Assembly: GCF_036347135.1 (NCBI RefSeq) | Contig: NZ_CP108938.1 | Coordinates: 8,494,001-8,558,000 of the forward strand | Origin: Streptomyces sp. NBC_00775 | GTDB lineage: Bacteria; Actinomycetota; Actinomycetes; Streptomycetales; Streptomycetaceae | Length of the DNA: 64,000 nt | Reading direction: 5' to 3' | In this document: one piece after another, positions 39,001 to 46,026 of the stretch | How positions within the stretch are numbered: position 1 is the stretch's first letter | Layout: every line of letters starts with the position of its first letter | The notes under the pieces: model-generated | Database searches by the model: none | Told to the model about the DNA's origin: nothing | The model's input: only the letters and a program-made list of their open reading frames with translations | Program-made: the position numbers and the translations under genes

Positions 39001-39491
39001 TGCGGGAGGCGCGACATGGCGAAACGGTTCTGGTCGCGGGTGCCAAGGCGGCCACCCAAACCCCGCCGATCCGCTCCGGCAAGCGCGTCATCTTCACCAC
39101 CCTGGACGACGGCACGGGCCTGGTCGACCTCGCCTTCTTCGACGACTCCCACGACGCCTGCGCCCACACGGTCTTCCACTCCTGGCTGCTGCTGGTGCGC
39201 GGGGTGGTGCAGCGCCGGGGTCCGCGCAGCCTCAGTGTGGTGGGCGCGGCGGCCTGGAACCTCGCCGAACTGACCGAACTACGCGCCGAGGGCGGCCTCG
39301 ACGTGGTGGCGGCGCGGCTGGCGGAGCCCGTACCGGAGCCCCCTCTGGAGGGGGAGGGCGCGAAGGAGAGCCGGACGATCCGCATGTCCACGGGGTACGA
39401 GATGCACCCCTGGGCCGATCTGCGTCCCGCGGGCGAAGGGCCCGCGGGGGGAAAGAAGTTGTGGCACCAGAGTCCGGGGAGTGCGGGATGA
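36036..39491 (+). CDS. dnaE2: Error-prone DNA polymerase DnaE2
   Basis: 1151 aa; alpha-subunit-like C-family polymerase for damage-induced translesion synthesis. GGGAGG (36025-36030) 5 nt upstream fixes the GTG at 36036 rather than the one at 36021. The PHP domain starts GFTHLHTVSGFSQRYGASHPE. Polymerase blocks include ARGSGAGSLVNHLLGIAHADP, LPDIDIDVES with the catalytic aspartates, MHPCGVLLSD, FKCAH-like SYGFCKAHAVAFAV and an OB-fold near residues 1010-1090. Overlaps the ImuB-like gene (ATGA). Its promoter region carries a perfect SOS box. Confidence 0.96.
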   Translation: MPGFTHLHTVSGFSQRYGASHPERLAERASERGMDALALTDRDTLAGTVRFAKACAKAGIRPLFGAELAVGEPVRGERRRAPVRGGAFIDESTPRVTFLARDGAAGWADLCRIVTAVHADGGPGSGAGQPLLPWPDNHAEGLTVLLGPVSDVGRALAAGRPDRAAKLLAPWREIYGDALRLEAVWHGRKGTGPGSLRLAARTVGFAAEQRVRPVLSNAVRYADPGLGPVADVLDAARRLVPVDPRRELDSGEAWLKDEAAMLSAAERIVESAGYRRDTAYRLLEQTRATAAECLVDPEDDLGIGTVHFPEPHLVGAGRRTAQRVLASRAAAGMVQRGYDRKRAYWERMHRELDIIAHHGFASYFLTVAQVVDDVRKMGIRVAARGSGAGSLVNHLLGIAHADPVEHGLLMERFLSKRRSVLPDIDIDVESARRLEVYRTIIGRFGTERVATVSMPETYRVRHAIRDVGAALSMDPADIDRIAKSFPHIRARDARAAMDELPELRELAGELRREGEKYGRLWELVESLDALPRGIAMHPCGVLLSDASLLARTPVMPTSGEGFPMSQFDKEDVEDLGLLKLDVLGVRMQSAMAHAVAEVERATGDRLDIDAVPPGDPATYRLVQSTETLGCFQIESPGQRDLVGRLQPATFHDLVVDISLFRPGPVAADMVRPFIEARHGRAPIRYPHPDLEGPLKETYGVVVFHEQIIDIVDIMTGCGRDEADRVRRGLSDPESQGRIRFWFAQNAAAKGYDAETITRTWEIVEAFGSYGFCKAHAVAFAVPTYQSAWLKAHHPAAFYAGLLTHDPGMYPKRLLLADARRRGVPILPLDVNRSAVAHRIELVSESAGSAGRWGVRLALSDVHGISEAEAARIADGQPYASLLDFWERARPSRPLAQRLAQVGALDAFGANRRDLQLHLTELHRGARGAGGGQLPLTGGRKTASTGLPDLSSAERLSAELGVLSMDASRNLMDDHREFLGELGVVTARRLREARHGETVLVAGAKAATQTPPIRSGKRVIFTTLDDGTGLVDLAFFDDSHDACAHTVFHSWLLLVRGVVQRRGPRSLSVVGAAAWNLAELTELRAEGGLDVVAARLAEPVPEPPLEGEGAKESRTIRMSTGYEMHPWADLRPAGEGPAGGKKLWHQSPGSAG

Positions 39492-40462
39492 CCATCCTCT
39501 GCGTACGTTTCCAGCTGCCTCCGATGTACGAGGCCGCCCTGCCCCAACTCCTCGGGTTGCTGGAGGAGTTCACCCCCGTCATCGAGGCGTTGCCGCCCGA
39601 CGGCGCGCTGCTGGATCTGCGGGGCGCCGAACGGTACTTCGGGCGCGGTGCCGTGGAGTTCGCCTCACTGATCCGGGTGCGGGCGCTCGCCCTGTACGGG
39701 ATCGACTGCGTGATCGGCGCCGGGCCCGGGCCGATGCTCGCCCGCATGGCCCTGCGGGACGCCGCGCCCGGAGTGACCCGCGTGGTGCCCGAAGACCCGG
39801 ACGCCGCCCGGGAGTTCCTCGCCGGGCGGCCCGTCGCCGCGCTGCCCGGAGTCGGCGGCGCCACCGCCCGCACCCTGTGCGAGTACGGCCTCGACACCAT
39901 CGGCAAGGTCGCCGCCGCACCCCTGTCCACGCTGCAACGCCTCACCAGCGCCCGCACCGGCCGCGAGCTGCACGAGAAGGCGTCCGGCATCGACCGCGGC
40001 CGGGTCGTCCCGAACGCCACCTCCCGCTCCCTCGCCACCGAACGCCCCTTCTCCCGCGACGAGTTGGACCCGTCCCGGCACCGCCGCGCCCTGCTCTCCG
40101 CCACCGAGGAACTGGGCACCCGGCTGCGCGCCCTGGAGAAGGTCTGCCGCACGCTGACCCTCACCGTCCGCTACGCCGACCGCTCCACGACCACCCGCAG
40201 TCGCACGCTCAAGGAGCCGACCGCCCACTCGTCGACGCTCACGGAGACGGCGTACCGCATGTACGAGGCGCTGGGTCTCCAGCGTGCCCGAGTCCGTGCG
40301 ATCGCCCTGCGCGCCGAGGGCCTTACCCCCGCCGAACAGGCCTCCCACCAGCTGACCTTCGACCCGGTGGACGAGAAGGTCCGCCGTATCGAGGAGGTCG
40401 CGGACAGAGCGCGGGCGAAGTTCGGGCCGCATGTGATCGGGCCGGGGACGCTGGCCGCGTGA
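39488..40462 (+). CDS. ImuB-like Y-family polymerase homologue
   Basis: 324 aa. The helix-hairpin-helix region (LAGRPVAALPGVGGATARTLCEYGLDTIGKVAAAP) and little-finger part (RRALLSATEELGTRLRALEKVCRTLTLTVRYAD) identify a DinB/ImuB protein. The N-terminus begins MTILCVRFQLPPMYEAALP, where active Y-family enzymes have DxDxF; the second site reads PDGALLDLRG instead of xDExxLD. Lack of catalytic carboxylates is the mark of ImuB, the non-catalytic adaptor that links DnaE2 to the beta clamp. ATGA overlap with dnaE2. No imuA-like gene is next to it. Confidence 0.85.
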   Translation: MTILCVRFQLPPMYEAALPQLLGLLEEFTPVIEALPPDGALLDLRGAERYFGRGAVEFASLIRVRALALYGIDCVIGAGPGPMLARMALRDAAPGVTRVVPEDPDAAREFLAGRPVAALPGVGGATARTLCEYGLDTIGKVAAAPLSTLQRLTSARTGRELHEKASGIDRGRVVPNATSRSLATERPFSRDELDPSRHRRALLSATEELGTRLRALEKVCRTLTLTVRYADRSTTTRSRTLKEPTAHSSTLTETAYRMYEALGLQRARVRAIALRAEGLTPAEQASHQLTFDPVDEKVRRIEEVADRARAKFGPHVIGPGTLAA

Positions 40463-40573
40463 CGTCCGCGCGACCGTGGCCGACCCGGCTCTTGGCTCCG
40501 CCGGGTGCGGGACGGTGCGCGAGTTCTCCGTGTCCGTATGCCGGGAGGCCGGAGTTCGGTCGCGATCGAGCAC

Positions 40574-40596
40574 ATTCCGTGGAATCACCCGGGTGA
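40574..40596. promoter_or_regulatory. Two abutting 12-bp palindromes before CHAT gene
   Basis: ATTCC-GT-GGAAT (40574-40585) shares one base with TCACCCGGGTGA (40585-40596). They lie 52-74 bp upstream of the GTG at 40648, in the expected promoter zone. Regulator unknown. Confidence 0.5.
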
Positions 40597-40647
40597 CTGC
40601 GCCACACTGGCTGATGCCAGTCGGGCACGGTGCGGGGGGACTTGCGG

Positions 40648-43428
40648 GTGGACGTCGATTTCCAGGTGGAAGTGGGGCCTCGTGGCGAGGGCGGCTACCC
40701 CGTGGTGTTCCGCGCGGCCGGCGGCGAGGAGGCGCCCGGGGTGATGCGGCTGCCGCCCCTGCGGGACCTGGAAGCACTGGCGGCGCGGGTGCCGGACGCG
40801 GTGGTGGCGTCCTCGGCCCGGGTACGCCGTGCCGCGGTCGGGGACGAGGCGCCGGTCCGGGAGCTGGGGCGGATCCTGTTCGACGCCCTGCTCGCCGGGA
40901 CCGGGTCGGCCCTGCTGATGGCCGCGCGCAACCGTGCCGCCCAGCAGGGCGGACAGGTACGGCTGGTGCTGCGCGTCCAGCCGCCCGAACTGGCCAGGCT
41001 GCCCTGGGAGTTCATGTACGACACCGGCGAGGACGGCTACCTGGGACTGGATCTCCCGCTGGTGCGCCATCCGCAGGTCGCACGGCCGGTGGCCGCGTTA
41101 CGGGTGGTGCCACCGCTGCGGATTCTGGGGATGGTCGCCCGTCCCGACGACCAGGAACCGCTGGCGGCGCACGCCGAGCAGCAGCGGCTGCGCGAGGCGC
41201 TGGCCGATCTGGTGGCCGAGGGCCGGGTGGAGCTGGGCTGGGTGGCCGGGCAGACCTGGCGCGACCTGCGCGACGCCGTCCGCCGCGACGCCCGTACCCC
41301 CGCTCCGGGCGGACAGCAGCCGGGCCAGGGCGGGTGGCACGTGCTGCACTTCATCGGGCACGGCGGGTTCGACGCCCGGGCACAGGAGGGCACCCTGGCG
41401 CTGGCCGGTGAGCAGGGCGGCACGCACTTCCTGGGCGCCGGGGAGCTGGCGATGCTGCTGGCCGGCCATCCCTCACTGCGCCTTGCGGTGCTCAACGCCT
41501 GCGAGAGCGGGCGCGCGGACGCGCTCAACCCGTTCTCCAGCGTGGCGGGTGCGCTGATGCGCAAGGGCATGCCCGCCGTGCTCGCCATGCAGTACGAGGT
41601 GAGCGACGAGGCCGCCCTGGAGTGCGCGCGCACCTTCTACGAGGCCCTCGCCCGACAGCTGCCGATCGACGTGGCGGTCATGGAGGCCCGCCAGGCCATG
41701 TCCATCTCCCGGCCGCAGACCCTGGAATGGGGCACGCCGGTGCTGTACATGCGCTCCCTCGACGGCAACGGGCATCTTTTCGACCTTGCCGACGACGCCG
41801 GTCCCGGCCCCGCTCCTGACCTCCGCCCCGCCCCTGACCTCGGCCTGGGCCGCGGCCTAGGCCTAGGCTTCGGCCTTCGGAAGAGTCCCTCGGCAAAGCA
41901 GCGGGCCGACCTGGACGAGCTGTACGCCGAAGGGCTCGGCGCCCTGTACACCGACCGGTGGGACCAGGCGGTCGAGGCGTTCCGTACGGTCATCGCGCAC
42001 GACCGCGACTACCGCGACAGCCAGGCCAAACTCACCCGGGCGCGCCACGGCCAGCGCCTTGCCGCGTTGTACGCCGCAGCCACCGAGGCCGTGGCCGCCC
42101 GTGACTGGGAGCAGGCGGTCGAGAACCTCGAGACGATCGTCACCACCGAGCCCGGCCACCGCGACGCCCAGGAGCTCCTGGAGCAGGCGCGCCGCGAACA
42201 GGTGACCGCACAACTGCACGACGAGATCGTCACGTTGTACGGAGCCGGCCATTGGGAGGCCGTGCTGGTCGCCGCCGAGCGCCTGCTGCAGCGTACGCAG
42301 GAGGCCGATGCCGTCGCGGAGTTGGTGGCGATGGTGAGCGGTGCCCGGGAAGCGCTGGCGACTGCCGAGCGTGACCAAGCTCTTGCGGGCGACTATCGCG
42401 AGGCTCTGGAGCATCTCGATGCGGGGCGCTGGCAGCGTGCTGTGGAATCGCTGGCGCACGTCAGAGCCATCGACCCCGACTATCGTGACACCACCCAACT
42501 CACGGCCCGCGCCCGCCAGGAGATCGGCCGTACCTCCGCGGGGATCTCCGAGGCGGTCCCTCTCCTCAGCTTCCGGGCACCGGGTAGTGTCCACGCGGTC
42601 GCCTTGAGCCCCGACGGCACCCGCCTGGCAGTCGGTTGCAGCAAGCGGACTACACTTGTCATTGACGAACGAGGTACGGAAATCGTCCGTCTCCGGCACG
42701 GCATGTTCGACGTCGCATGGAGTGTGGCTTTCAGCTCCGACGGGTTTCGCTTCGCCACCGCCGGTATCGGCACTGTGCAGATATGGGACGCCGACACCGG
42801 TGCCGAACTGTTCAGTGTCGCCCCGCGAGTCCCTGTATACGAGGTGGCACTGCATCCCGACGGCGCGCGCTTGGCCACCGCCTGTAACGACAACGCCACG
42901 CGGGTGTGGGACATCGCCACGGGTGCCCAACTGCTCAAGGTCACCCACACCCACCCTGCATGGGGAGTGGCGTTCAGTCCGGACGGCCTGTGCTTGGCCA
43001 CCGCCAGCGGCGACAACACCGCGCGGGTGTGGGACGCCGGCACCGGTGCCGAACTGCTTAAAATCACCCACACCAAAGCGGTGAATAGCGTGGCATACAG
43101 TTCGGACGGCCTGCGTTTGGCCACCGCCAGTGCGGACAAGACCGCGCGCGTGTGGGACGCCAACACTGGCGCGGAACTCCTCAAAGTCACCCACGACGAC
43201 ACTGTGCGCAGGGTGGCGTTCAGTCCGGACGGCCTGTGCTTGGCCACCGCCAGTGAGGACAACACCGCGCGGGTGTGGGATGCCGGCACCGGTGCCGAAC
43301 TGCTCAAGATCACCCACACCAAAGCGGTGAATGACGTGGCGTTCAGTTCGGACGGCCGCCGTCTGGCCACCGCCGGCAAGGACAAGATCGTAAAACTGTG
43401 GAGCCTGACCGGAGGCGACGATGACTGA
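40648..43428 (+). CDS. CHAT-domain (caspase-like) protein with TPR-like helices and WD40 propeller
   Basis: 926 aa. GGGGGGA 7 nt upstream favours the GTG at 40648 over 40630. The CHAT peptidase-like domain (about residues 95-370) has the His-Cys dyad: His238 in LHFIGHGGFD and Cys285 in LNACESG, with PWEFMYD and DVAVMEARQAM also typical. A Gly/Leu/Pro spacer leads to repeated DWEQAVENLETIV-type helical hairpins (about 410-590). The C-terminus is seven WD40 blades (VAFSPDGLCLATAS...ARVWD). A TTA leucine codon at 41098-41100 makes translation bldA-dependent. It overlaps the next gene by 8 bp. Known CHAT proteins cleave partner proteins after sensing a trigger; target and trigger are unknown here. 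Confidence 0.88.
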   Translation: MDVDFQVEVGPRGEGGYPVVFRAAGGEEAPGVMRLPPLRDLEALAARVPDAVVASSARVRRAAVGDEAPVRELGRILFDALLAGTGSALLMAARNRAAQQGGQVRLVLRVQPPELARLPWEFMYDTGEDGYLGLDLPLVRHPQVARPVAALRVVPPLRILGMVARPDDQEPLAAHAEQQRLREALADLVAEGRVELGWVAGQTWRDLRDAVRRDARTPAPGGQQPGQGGWHVLHFIGHGGFDARAQEGTLALAGEQGGTHFLGAGELAMLLAGHPSLRLAVLNACESGRADALNPFSSVAGALMRKGMPAVLAMQYEVSDEAALECARTFYEALARQLPIDVAVMEARQAMSISRPQTLEWGTPVLYMRSLDGNGHLFDLADDAGPGPAPDLRPAPDLGLGRGLGLGFGLRKSPSAKQRADLDELYAEGLGALYTDRWDQAVEAFRTVIAHDRDYRDSQAKLTRARHGQRLAALYAAATEAVAARDWEQAVENLETIVTTEPGHRDAQELLEQARREQVTAQLHDEIVTLYGAGHWEAVLVAAERLLQRTQEADAVAELVAMVSGAREALATAERDQALAGDYREALEHLDAGRWQRAVESLAHVRAIDPDYRDTTQLTARARQEIGRTSAGISEAVPLLSFRAPGSVHAVALSPDGTRLAVGCSKRTTLVIDERGTEIVRLRHGMFDVAWSVAFSSDGFRFATAGIGTVQIWDADTGAELFSVAPRVPVYEVALHPDGARLATACNDNATRVWDIATGAQLLKVTHTHPAWGVAFSPDGLCLATASGDNTARVWDAGTGAELLKITHTKAVNSVAYSSDGLRLATASADKTARVWDANTGAELLKVTHDDTVRRVAFSPDGLCLATASEDNTARVWDAGTGAELLKITHTKAVNDVAFSSDGRRLATAGKDKIVKLWSLTGGDDD
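42958..43330 (+). repeat. 246-bp internal duplication within WD40 region
   Basis: Blades 4-5 and 6-7 are near-identical at DNA level with an offset of 246 bp (82 residues, two blades). For example, GTGGCGTTCAGTCCGGACGG occurs at both 42967 and 43213, and the ACCAAAGCGGTGAAT segments match. Confidence 0.75.
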
Positions 43429-43918
43429 CCCCGAACCCATTGTCGCGGATCTCCTCCTCGATCGTCATGTCACCCCCGAGCAGGAACAACCGCTGACCGA
43501 CGCCCTCACCGCGCTCGGTTACTCGCCGAGCGTCCGTGTCCTGCCACCGCGTCGCGCGGTGGAGCCGCTGACCTGGCTCATCCTGATCGCCCTCCCCCTA
43601 CAGGCATTCCTCACGACGCTGGGCGAGAAGGCCGCCGAGGACGGCTACGGCCTGTTCCAGAAGGCCATCCGCGCCATCCGGCGCCCGGCCCCGGCCCTGG
43701 CACCCACGCCCGTGCCGGCGCCCGAGCCCCCGCCGGCGCCCGTCGTACTCCAGGACCCGGCCACCGGCCTGCGCGTCATCCTGGAACACGACCTGCCCGA
43801 CGAGGGCTACCGGCAACTCCTGACCATCGACCTCACCCAGTACCGCCTCGGCCCGCTGCACTACGACCAGGCGCGGGGCCACTGGCGTTCCGAGCTGGAC
43901 GAAGTCCAACTTCGCTGA
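43421..43918 (+). CDS. Small partner protein of the CHAT gene
   Basis: 165 aa, not recognised. The ATG lies inside the end of the CHAT gene (8-bp overlap), so the pair is co-translated. The N-terminal 45 residues form a small predicted alpha/beta segment (VTPEQEQPLTDALTALGYSPSVRVLPPRR). LTWLILIALPLQAFLTTLGE is a possible membrane-inserting helix. A Pro/Ala linker (APTPVPAPEPPPAP) leads to an about 60-residue domain (VVLQDPATGLRVILEHDLPDEGYRQLLTIDLTQY). It may be the substrate, adaptor or toxin controlled by the CHAT protease. This is inference from overlap only. Terminates 10 bp before the convergent cupin gene. Confidence 0.8.
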   Translation: MTDPEPIVADLLLDRHVTPEQEQPLTDALTALGYSPSVRVLPPRRAVEPLTWLILIALPLQAFLTTLGEKAAEDGYGLFQKAIRAIRRPAPALAPTPVPAPEPPPAPVVLQDPATGLRVILEHDLPDEGYRQLLTIDLTQYRLGPLHYDQARGHWRSELDEVQLR

Positions 43919-43927
43919 CGTTCCTGG

Positions 43928-44302
43928 TCAGTTGGCCCACGGCGGAGTGATCACGGAGCCGTCGGCCAGCTCCGCCTGAAGGCCGATGGACGTGGTGACC
44001 CACGACACCGCGGTCTCCTGGGTCGGGTTCTCGACGCCGAGCGTCGCGCCCGGGTTGATGATCACCGTGTCGCCGGCGGTGATCCGCTCGGTGCGGCCGT
44101 CGAGGGTGATCAGCAGTTCGCCGGCGAGGAGGTGGAAGATCTCCTCGCGGTTGACGGTGTGCAGCGGGGCCTTGGTCCCCGCGGGTATCTCGCCGCGCCA
44201 GGCGCACAGCTCCTTGCTGCCGCTCAGGGGAGTGGCGTACGAGATGAAACGGGCGCCGTGGATCTCGTGGGTGACGGCTTCGGACGAACGGACTACGGGC
44301 AC
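43928..44302 (-). CDS. Cupin-domain protein
   Basis: 124 aa from the GTG at 44302 (GGAGG 6 nt upstream); the frame extends to 44368 without a ribosome site. Single cupin barrel: WRGEIPAGTKAPLHTVNREEIFHLLAGELLITLDG, with metal-ligand His and Glu, then ITAGDTVIINPGATLGVEN. Function unknown. It is transcribed divergently from a MarR regulator, and three MarR-type operators lie between them, so it is very likely the regulator's main target. Confidence 0.86.
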   Translation of the reverse strand: MPVVRSSEAVTHEIHGARFISYATPLSGSKELCAWRGEIPAGTKAPLHTVNREEIFHLLAGELLITLDGRTERITAGDTVIINPGATLGVENPTQETAVSWVTTSIGLQAELADGSVITPPWAN

Positions 44303-44348
44303 GGCGGACCTCCATGGACGTGGACGTGGACGTTCGGGAATGTGGGAA

Positions 44349-44367
44349 TGGTCAAGCTCCTTGACCA
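44349..44367. promoter_or_regulatory. MarR operator O1
   Basis: TGGTCAAGCTCCTTGACCA, first of three copies of the inverted repeat TGGTCAAG-N3-CTTGACCA. Nearest to the cupin gene. Confidence 0.85.
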
Positions 44368-44377
44368 CGCCTCAACA

Positions 44378-44396
44378 TGGTCAAGCTGATTGACCA
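44378..44396. promoter_or_regulatory. MarR operator O2
   Basis: TGGTCAAGCTGATTGACCA, second copy, offset 29 bp from O1. Confidence 0.85.
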
Positions 44397-44398
44397 AT

Positions 44399-44417
44399 AC
44401 GTCAAGCTGCTTGACCA
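44399..44417. promoter_or_regulatory. MarR operator O3
   Basis: ACGTCAAGCTGCTTGACCA, third copy, offset 21 bp (two helical turns) from O2 and 28 bp before the MarR GTG; suits autorepression. Confidence 0.82.
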
Positions 44418-44444
44418 AGATGCCCGGGGTGTTTCAATGCATCC

Positions 44445-44891
44445 GTGCAGAACTCCGAGGCCATGGCCCTGTCCGCCGCGCTGCTCGCCGTCGCCGGTGA
44501 GCTGACGCAACGTATCCATGACGGTGTGGTCGCCCGGGGGTTCGAGGGGGTGCGGCCCGCGCACGGCTTCGCCTTCACGCGGCTGGCCCCGGACGGGGCG
44601 ACGGTCACCGACCTCGCCGGCCATCTGGGGGTCACCAAGCAGGCCGCCAGTCAGCTCGTCGAGGAACTCGTCCGCAAGGGATACGTCGAGCGGCGCCCGC
44701 ATCCCGACGACGCGCGCGCCCGGCTGATCGTGCTGACCGAGCTCGGCTGGGCCTGCACTCGCGCGGCGGAGGCGGCGGCCGCCGATGCCGTGCGGGCGTG
44801 GGGTGAACTGCTCGGCGAGGGTGAAATGCGCGCGTTGCGTGACTGTTTGGTGCGCATTGCGCCCTACGGTCCCATCAGGCCCGCCTGGTGA
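44445..44891 (+). CDS. MarR-family transcriptional regulator
   Basis: 148 aa. Winged-helix core: GFAFTRLAPDGATVTDLAGHLGVTKQAASQLVEELVRKGYVERRPHPDDARARLIVLTELG, with the beta-wing DDARAR. Flanking helices form the dimer interface. Start GTG at 44445; an in-frame ATG at 44463 is an alternative. Divergent from the cupin gene. The three operators in between imply direct control of both genes, released by an unknown small ligand. Confidence 0.92.
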   Translation: MQNSEAMALSAALLAVAGELTQRIHDGVVARGFEGVRPAHGFAFTRLAPDGATVTDLAGHLGVTKQAASQLVEELVRKGYVERRPHPDDARARLIVLTELGWACTRAAEAAAADAVRAWGELLGEGEMRALRDCLVRIAPYGPIRPAW

Positions 44892-44937
44892 CGGTTCAAC
44901 GGCTGCAACCACCGCCTCTGGTTACCGCTGGAAGTTT

Positions 44938-44978
44938 TTACTGACGCGTAACTTCACACCTGAGCTACTCGCCCGTAA
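44938..44978 (+). promoter_or_regulatory. Two direct copies of a TAC-N6-GTAAC element
   Basis: TTACTGACGCGTAACTT (from 44938) and CTACTCGCCCGTAACTT (from 44965) are 27 bp apart, upstream of the lipase gene. Each is an imperfect inverted repeat (TTAC/GTAA in copy 1). Regulator not identified. Confidence 0.45.
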
Positions 44979-45001
44979 CTTGACGAGTGAACAGCATCCT
45001 C

Positions 45002-45015
45002 GTGATCCGGATCAC
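45002..45015. promoter_or_regulatory. 14-bp perfect palindrome upstream of lipase
   Basis: GTGATCCGGATCAC, 47 bp before the lipase ATG. Symmetry suits a Crp- or GntR-like dimer; identity unknown. Confidence 0.5.
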
Positions 45016-45062
45016 AGGGCGTACGCCGTCGCAACTCCCTTGAGCCGCAAGGAGATCACACG

Positions 45063-45923
45063 ATGCTGCCCTGGAAGCGAGTGCTCAGACCCCTGACCGC
45101 GCTGCTCCTGACCGCCGCGGTCGCGGTCGTCCCCGCTGCCGCCGCCCGAGCCGATTCCGCCCCCAGCAGTGGTTGGAACAACTACTCCTGCAAGCCGTCC
45201 GCCACCCACCCCCGTCCCGTCGTCCTCGTCCACGGCACCTTCGGGAACTCCGTCGACAACTGGCTGGCCCTCGCGCCCTACCTGGTGGACCGCGGGTACT
45301 GCGTCTACTCCCTCGACTACGGGCAACTGCCCGGCGTCCCGCTCTTCAACGGCCTCGGCCCCATCGACAAGTCGGCCGAGCAGCTCCAGGTGTTCGTCGA
45401 CAAGGTGCTCGCCGCGACCGGCGCCGCCAAGGCCGACCTCGTCGGCCACTCGCAGGGCGGCATGATGCCCCGCTACTACCTCAAGTTCCTCGGCGGAGCC
45501 GCCAAGGTGAACGCGCTCGTCGGTATCGCGCCCGACAACCACGGCACCACCCTCAGCGGTCTCACCAACCTGCTGCCGTACTTCCCGGGTGCCGAGGACC
45601 TGCTGAAGGCGTCCACCCCTGGGCTCGCGGACCAGATGGCCGGATCCGCGTTCATGACCAAGCTCAACGCCGGCGGCGACACCGTCGCGGGCGTCCACTA
45701 CACGGTCATCGCCACCGAACACGACGAGGTGGTCACGCCGTACACCTCGGGGTTCCTCACCGGCTCCGACGTCCACAACGTCCTGCTCCAGAACCTGTGC
45801 CCGGTCGACCTCTCCGAGCATGTGGCGATCGGCCTCCTCGACCGGATCGCGTACCACGAGGTGGCGAACGCCCTTGATCCGGCGCACGCCACCGCCACCA
45901 CCTGCGCGTCCGTGTTCAGCTGA
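45063..45923 (+). CDS. Secreted lipase/esterase (alpha/beta hydrolase)
   Basis: 286 aa. Signal peptide about 1-30 (RPLTALLLTAAVAVVPAAAARA). The oxyanion loop is VVLVHGTFGNSVDNW and the nucleophile elbow is VGHSQGGMMPRYYLKFLGG. Acid and base are likely ATEHDEVV and SEHVAIG. Cysteines C40, C78 and paired C-terminal ones suggest disulfides. It resembles the Streptomyces extracellular lipase family. AAGGAG precedes the ATG. It ends in a strong terminator shared with the convergent LPMO gene. Confidence 0.92.
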   Translation: MLPWKRVLRPLTALLLTAAVAVVPAAAARADSAPSSGWNNYSCKPSATHPRPVVLVHGTFGNSVDNWLALAPYLVDRGYCVYSLDYGQLPGVPLFNGLGPIDKSAEQLQVFVDKVLAATGAAKADLVGHSQGGMMPRYYLKFLGGAAKVNALVGIAPDNHGTTLSGLTNLLPYFPGAEDLLKASTPGLADQMAGSAFMTKLNAGGDTVAGVHYTVIATEHDEVVTPYTSGFLTGSDVHNVLLQNLCPVDLSEHVAIGLLDRIAYHEVANALDPAHATATTCASVFS

Positions 45924-45955
45924 TCCAACTGGTCTAACTGGTCCAACTGATCCAG
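45920..45955 (+). repeat. Four 9-bp tandem repeats after lipase stop
   Basis: CTGATCCAA, CTGGTCTAA, CTGGTCCAA, CTGATCCAG in tandem, starting at the stop codon. Slippage-prone 3' flank; no function apparent. Confidence 0.6.
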
Positions 45956-45976
45956 CCGATTCGGCTGAGCGCCCCG

Positions 45977-46022
45977 CCGGGGTCTGTCCTGCCTGAGCCG
46001 CCGGACAGACCCCGGAGTTTTT
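45977..46022. terminator. Bidirectional terminator between lipase and LPMO
   Basis: CCGGGGTCTGTCC/GGACAGACCCCGG, a 13-bp perfect stem with 13-nt loop, followed by AGTTTTT on the plus strand. Confidence 0.85.
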
Positions 46023-46026
46023 CGTT

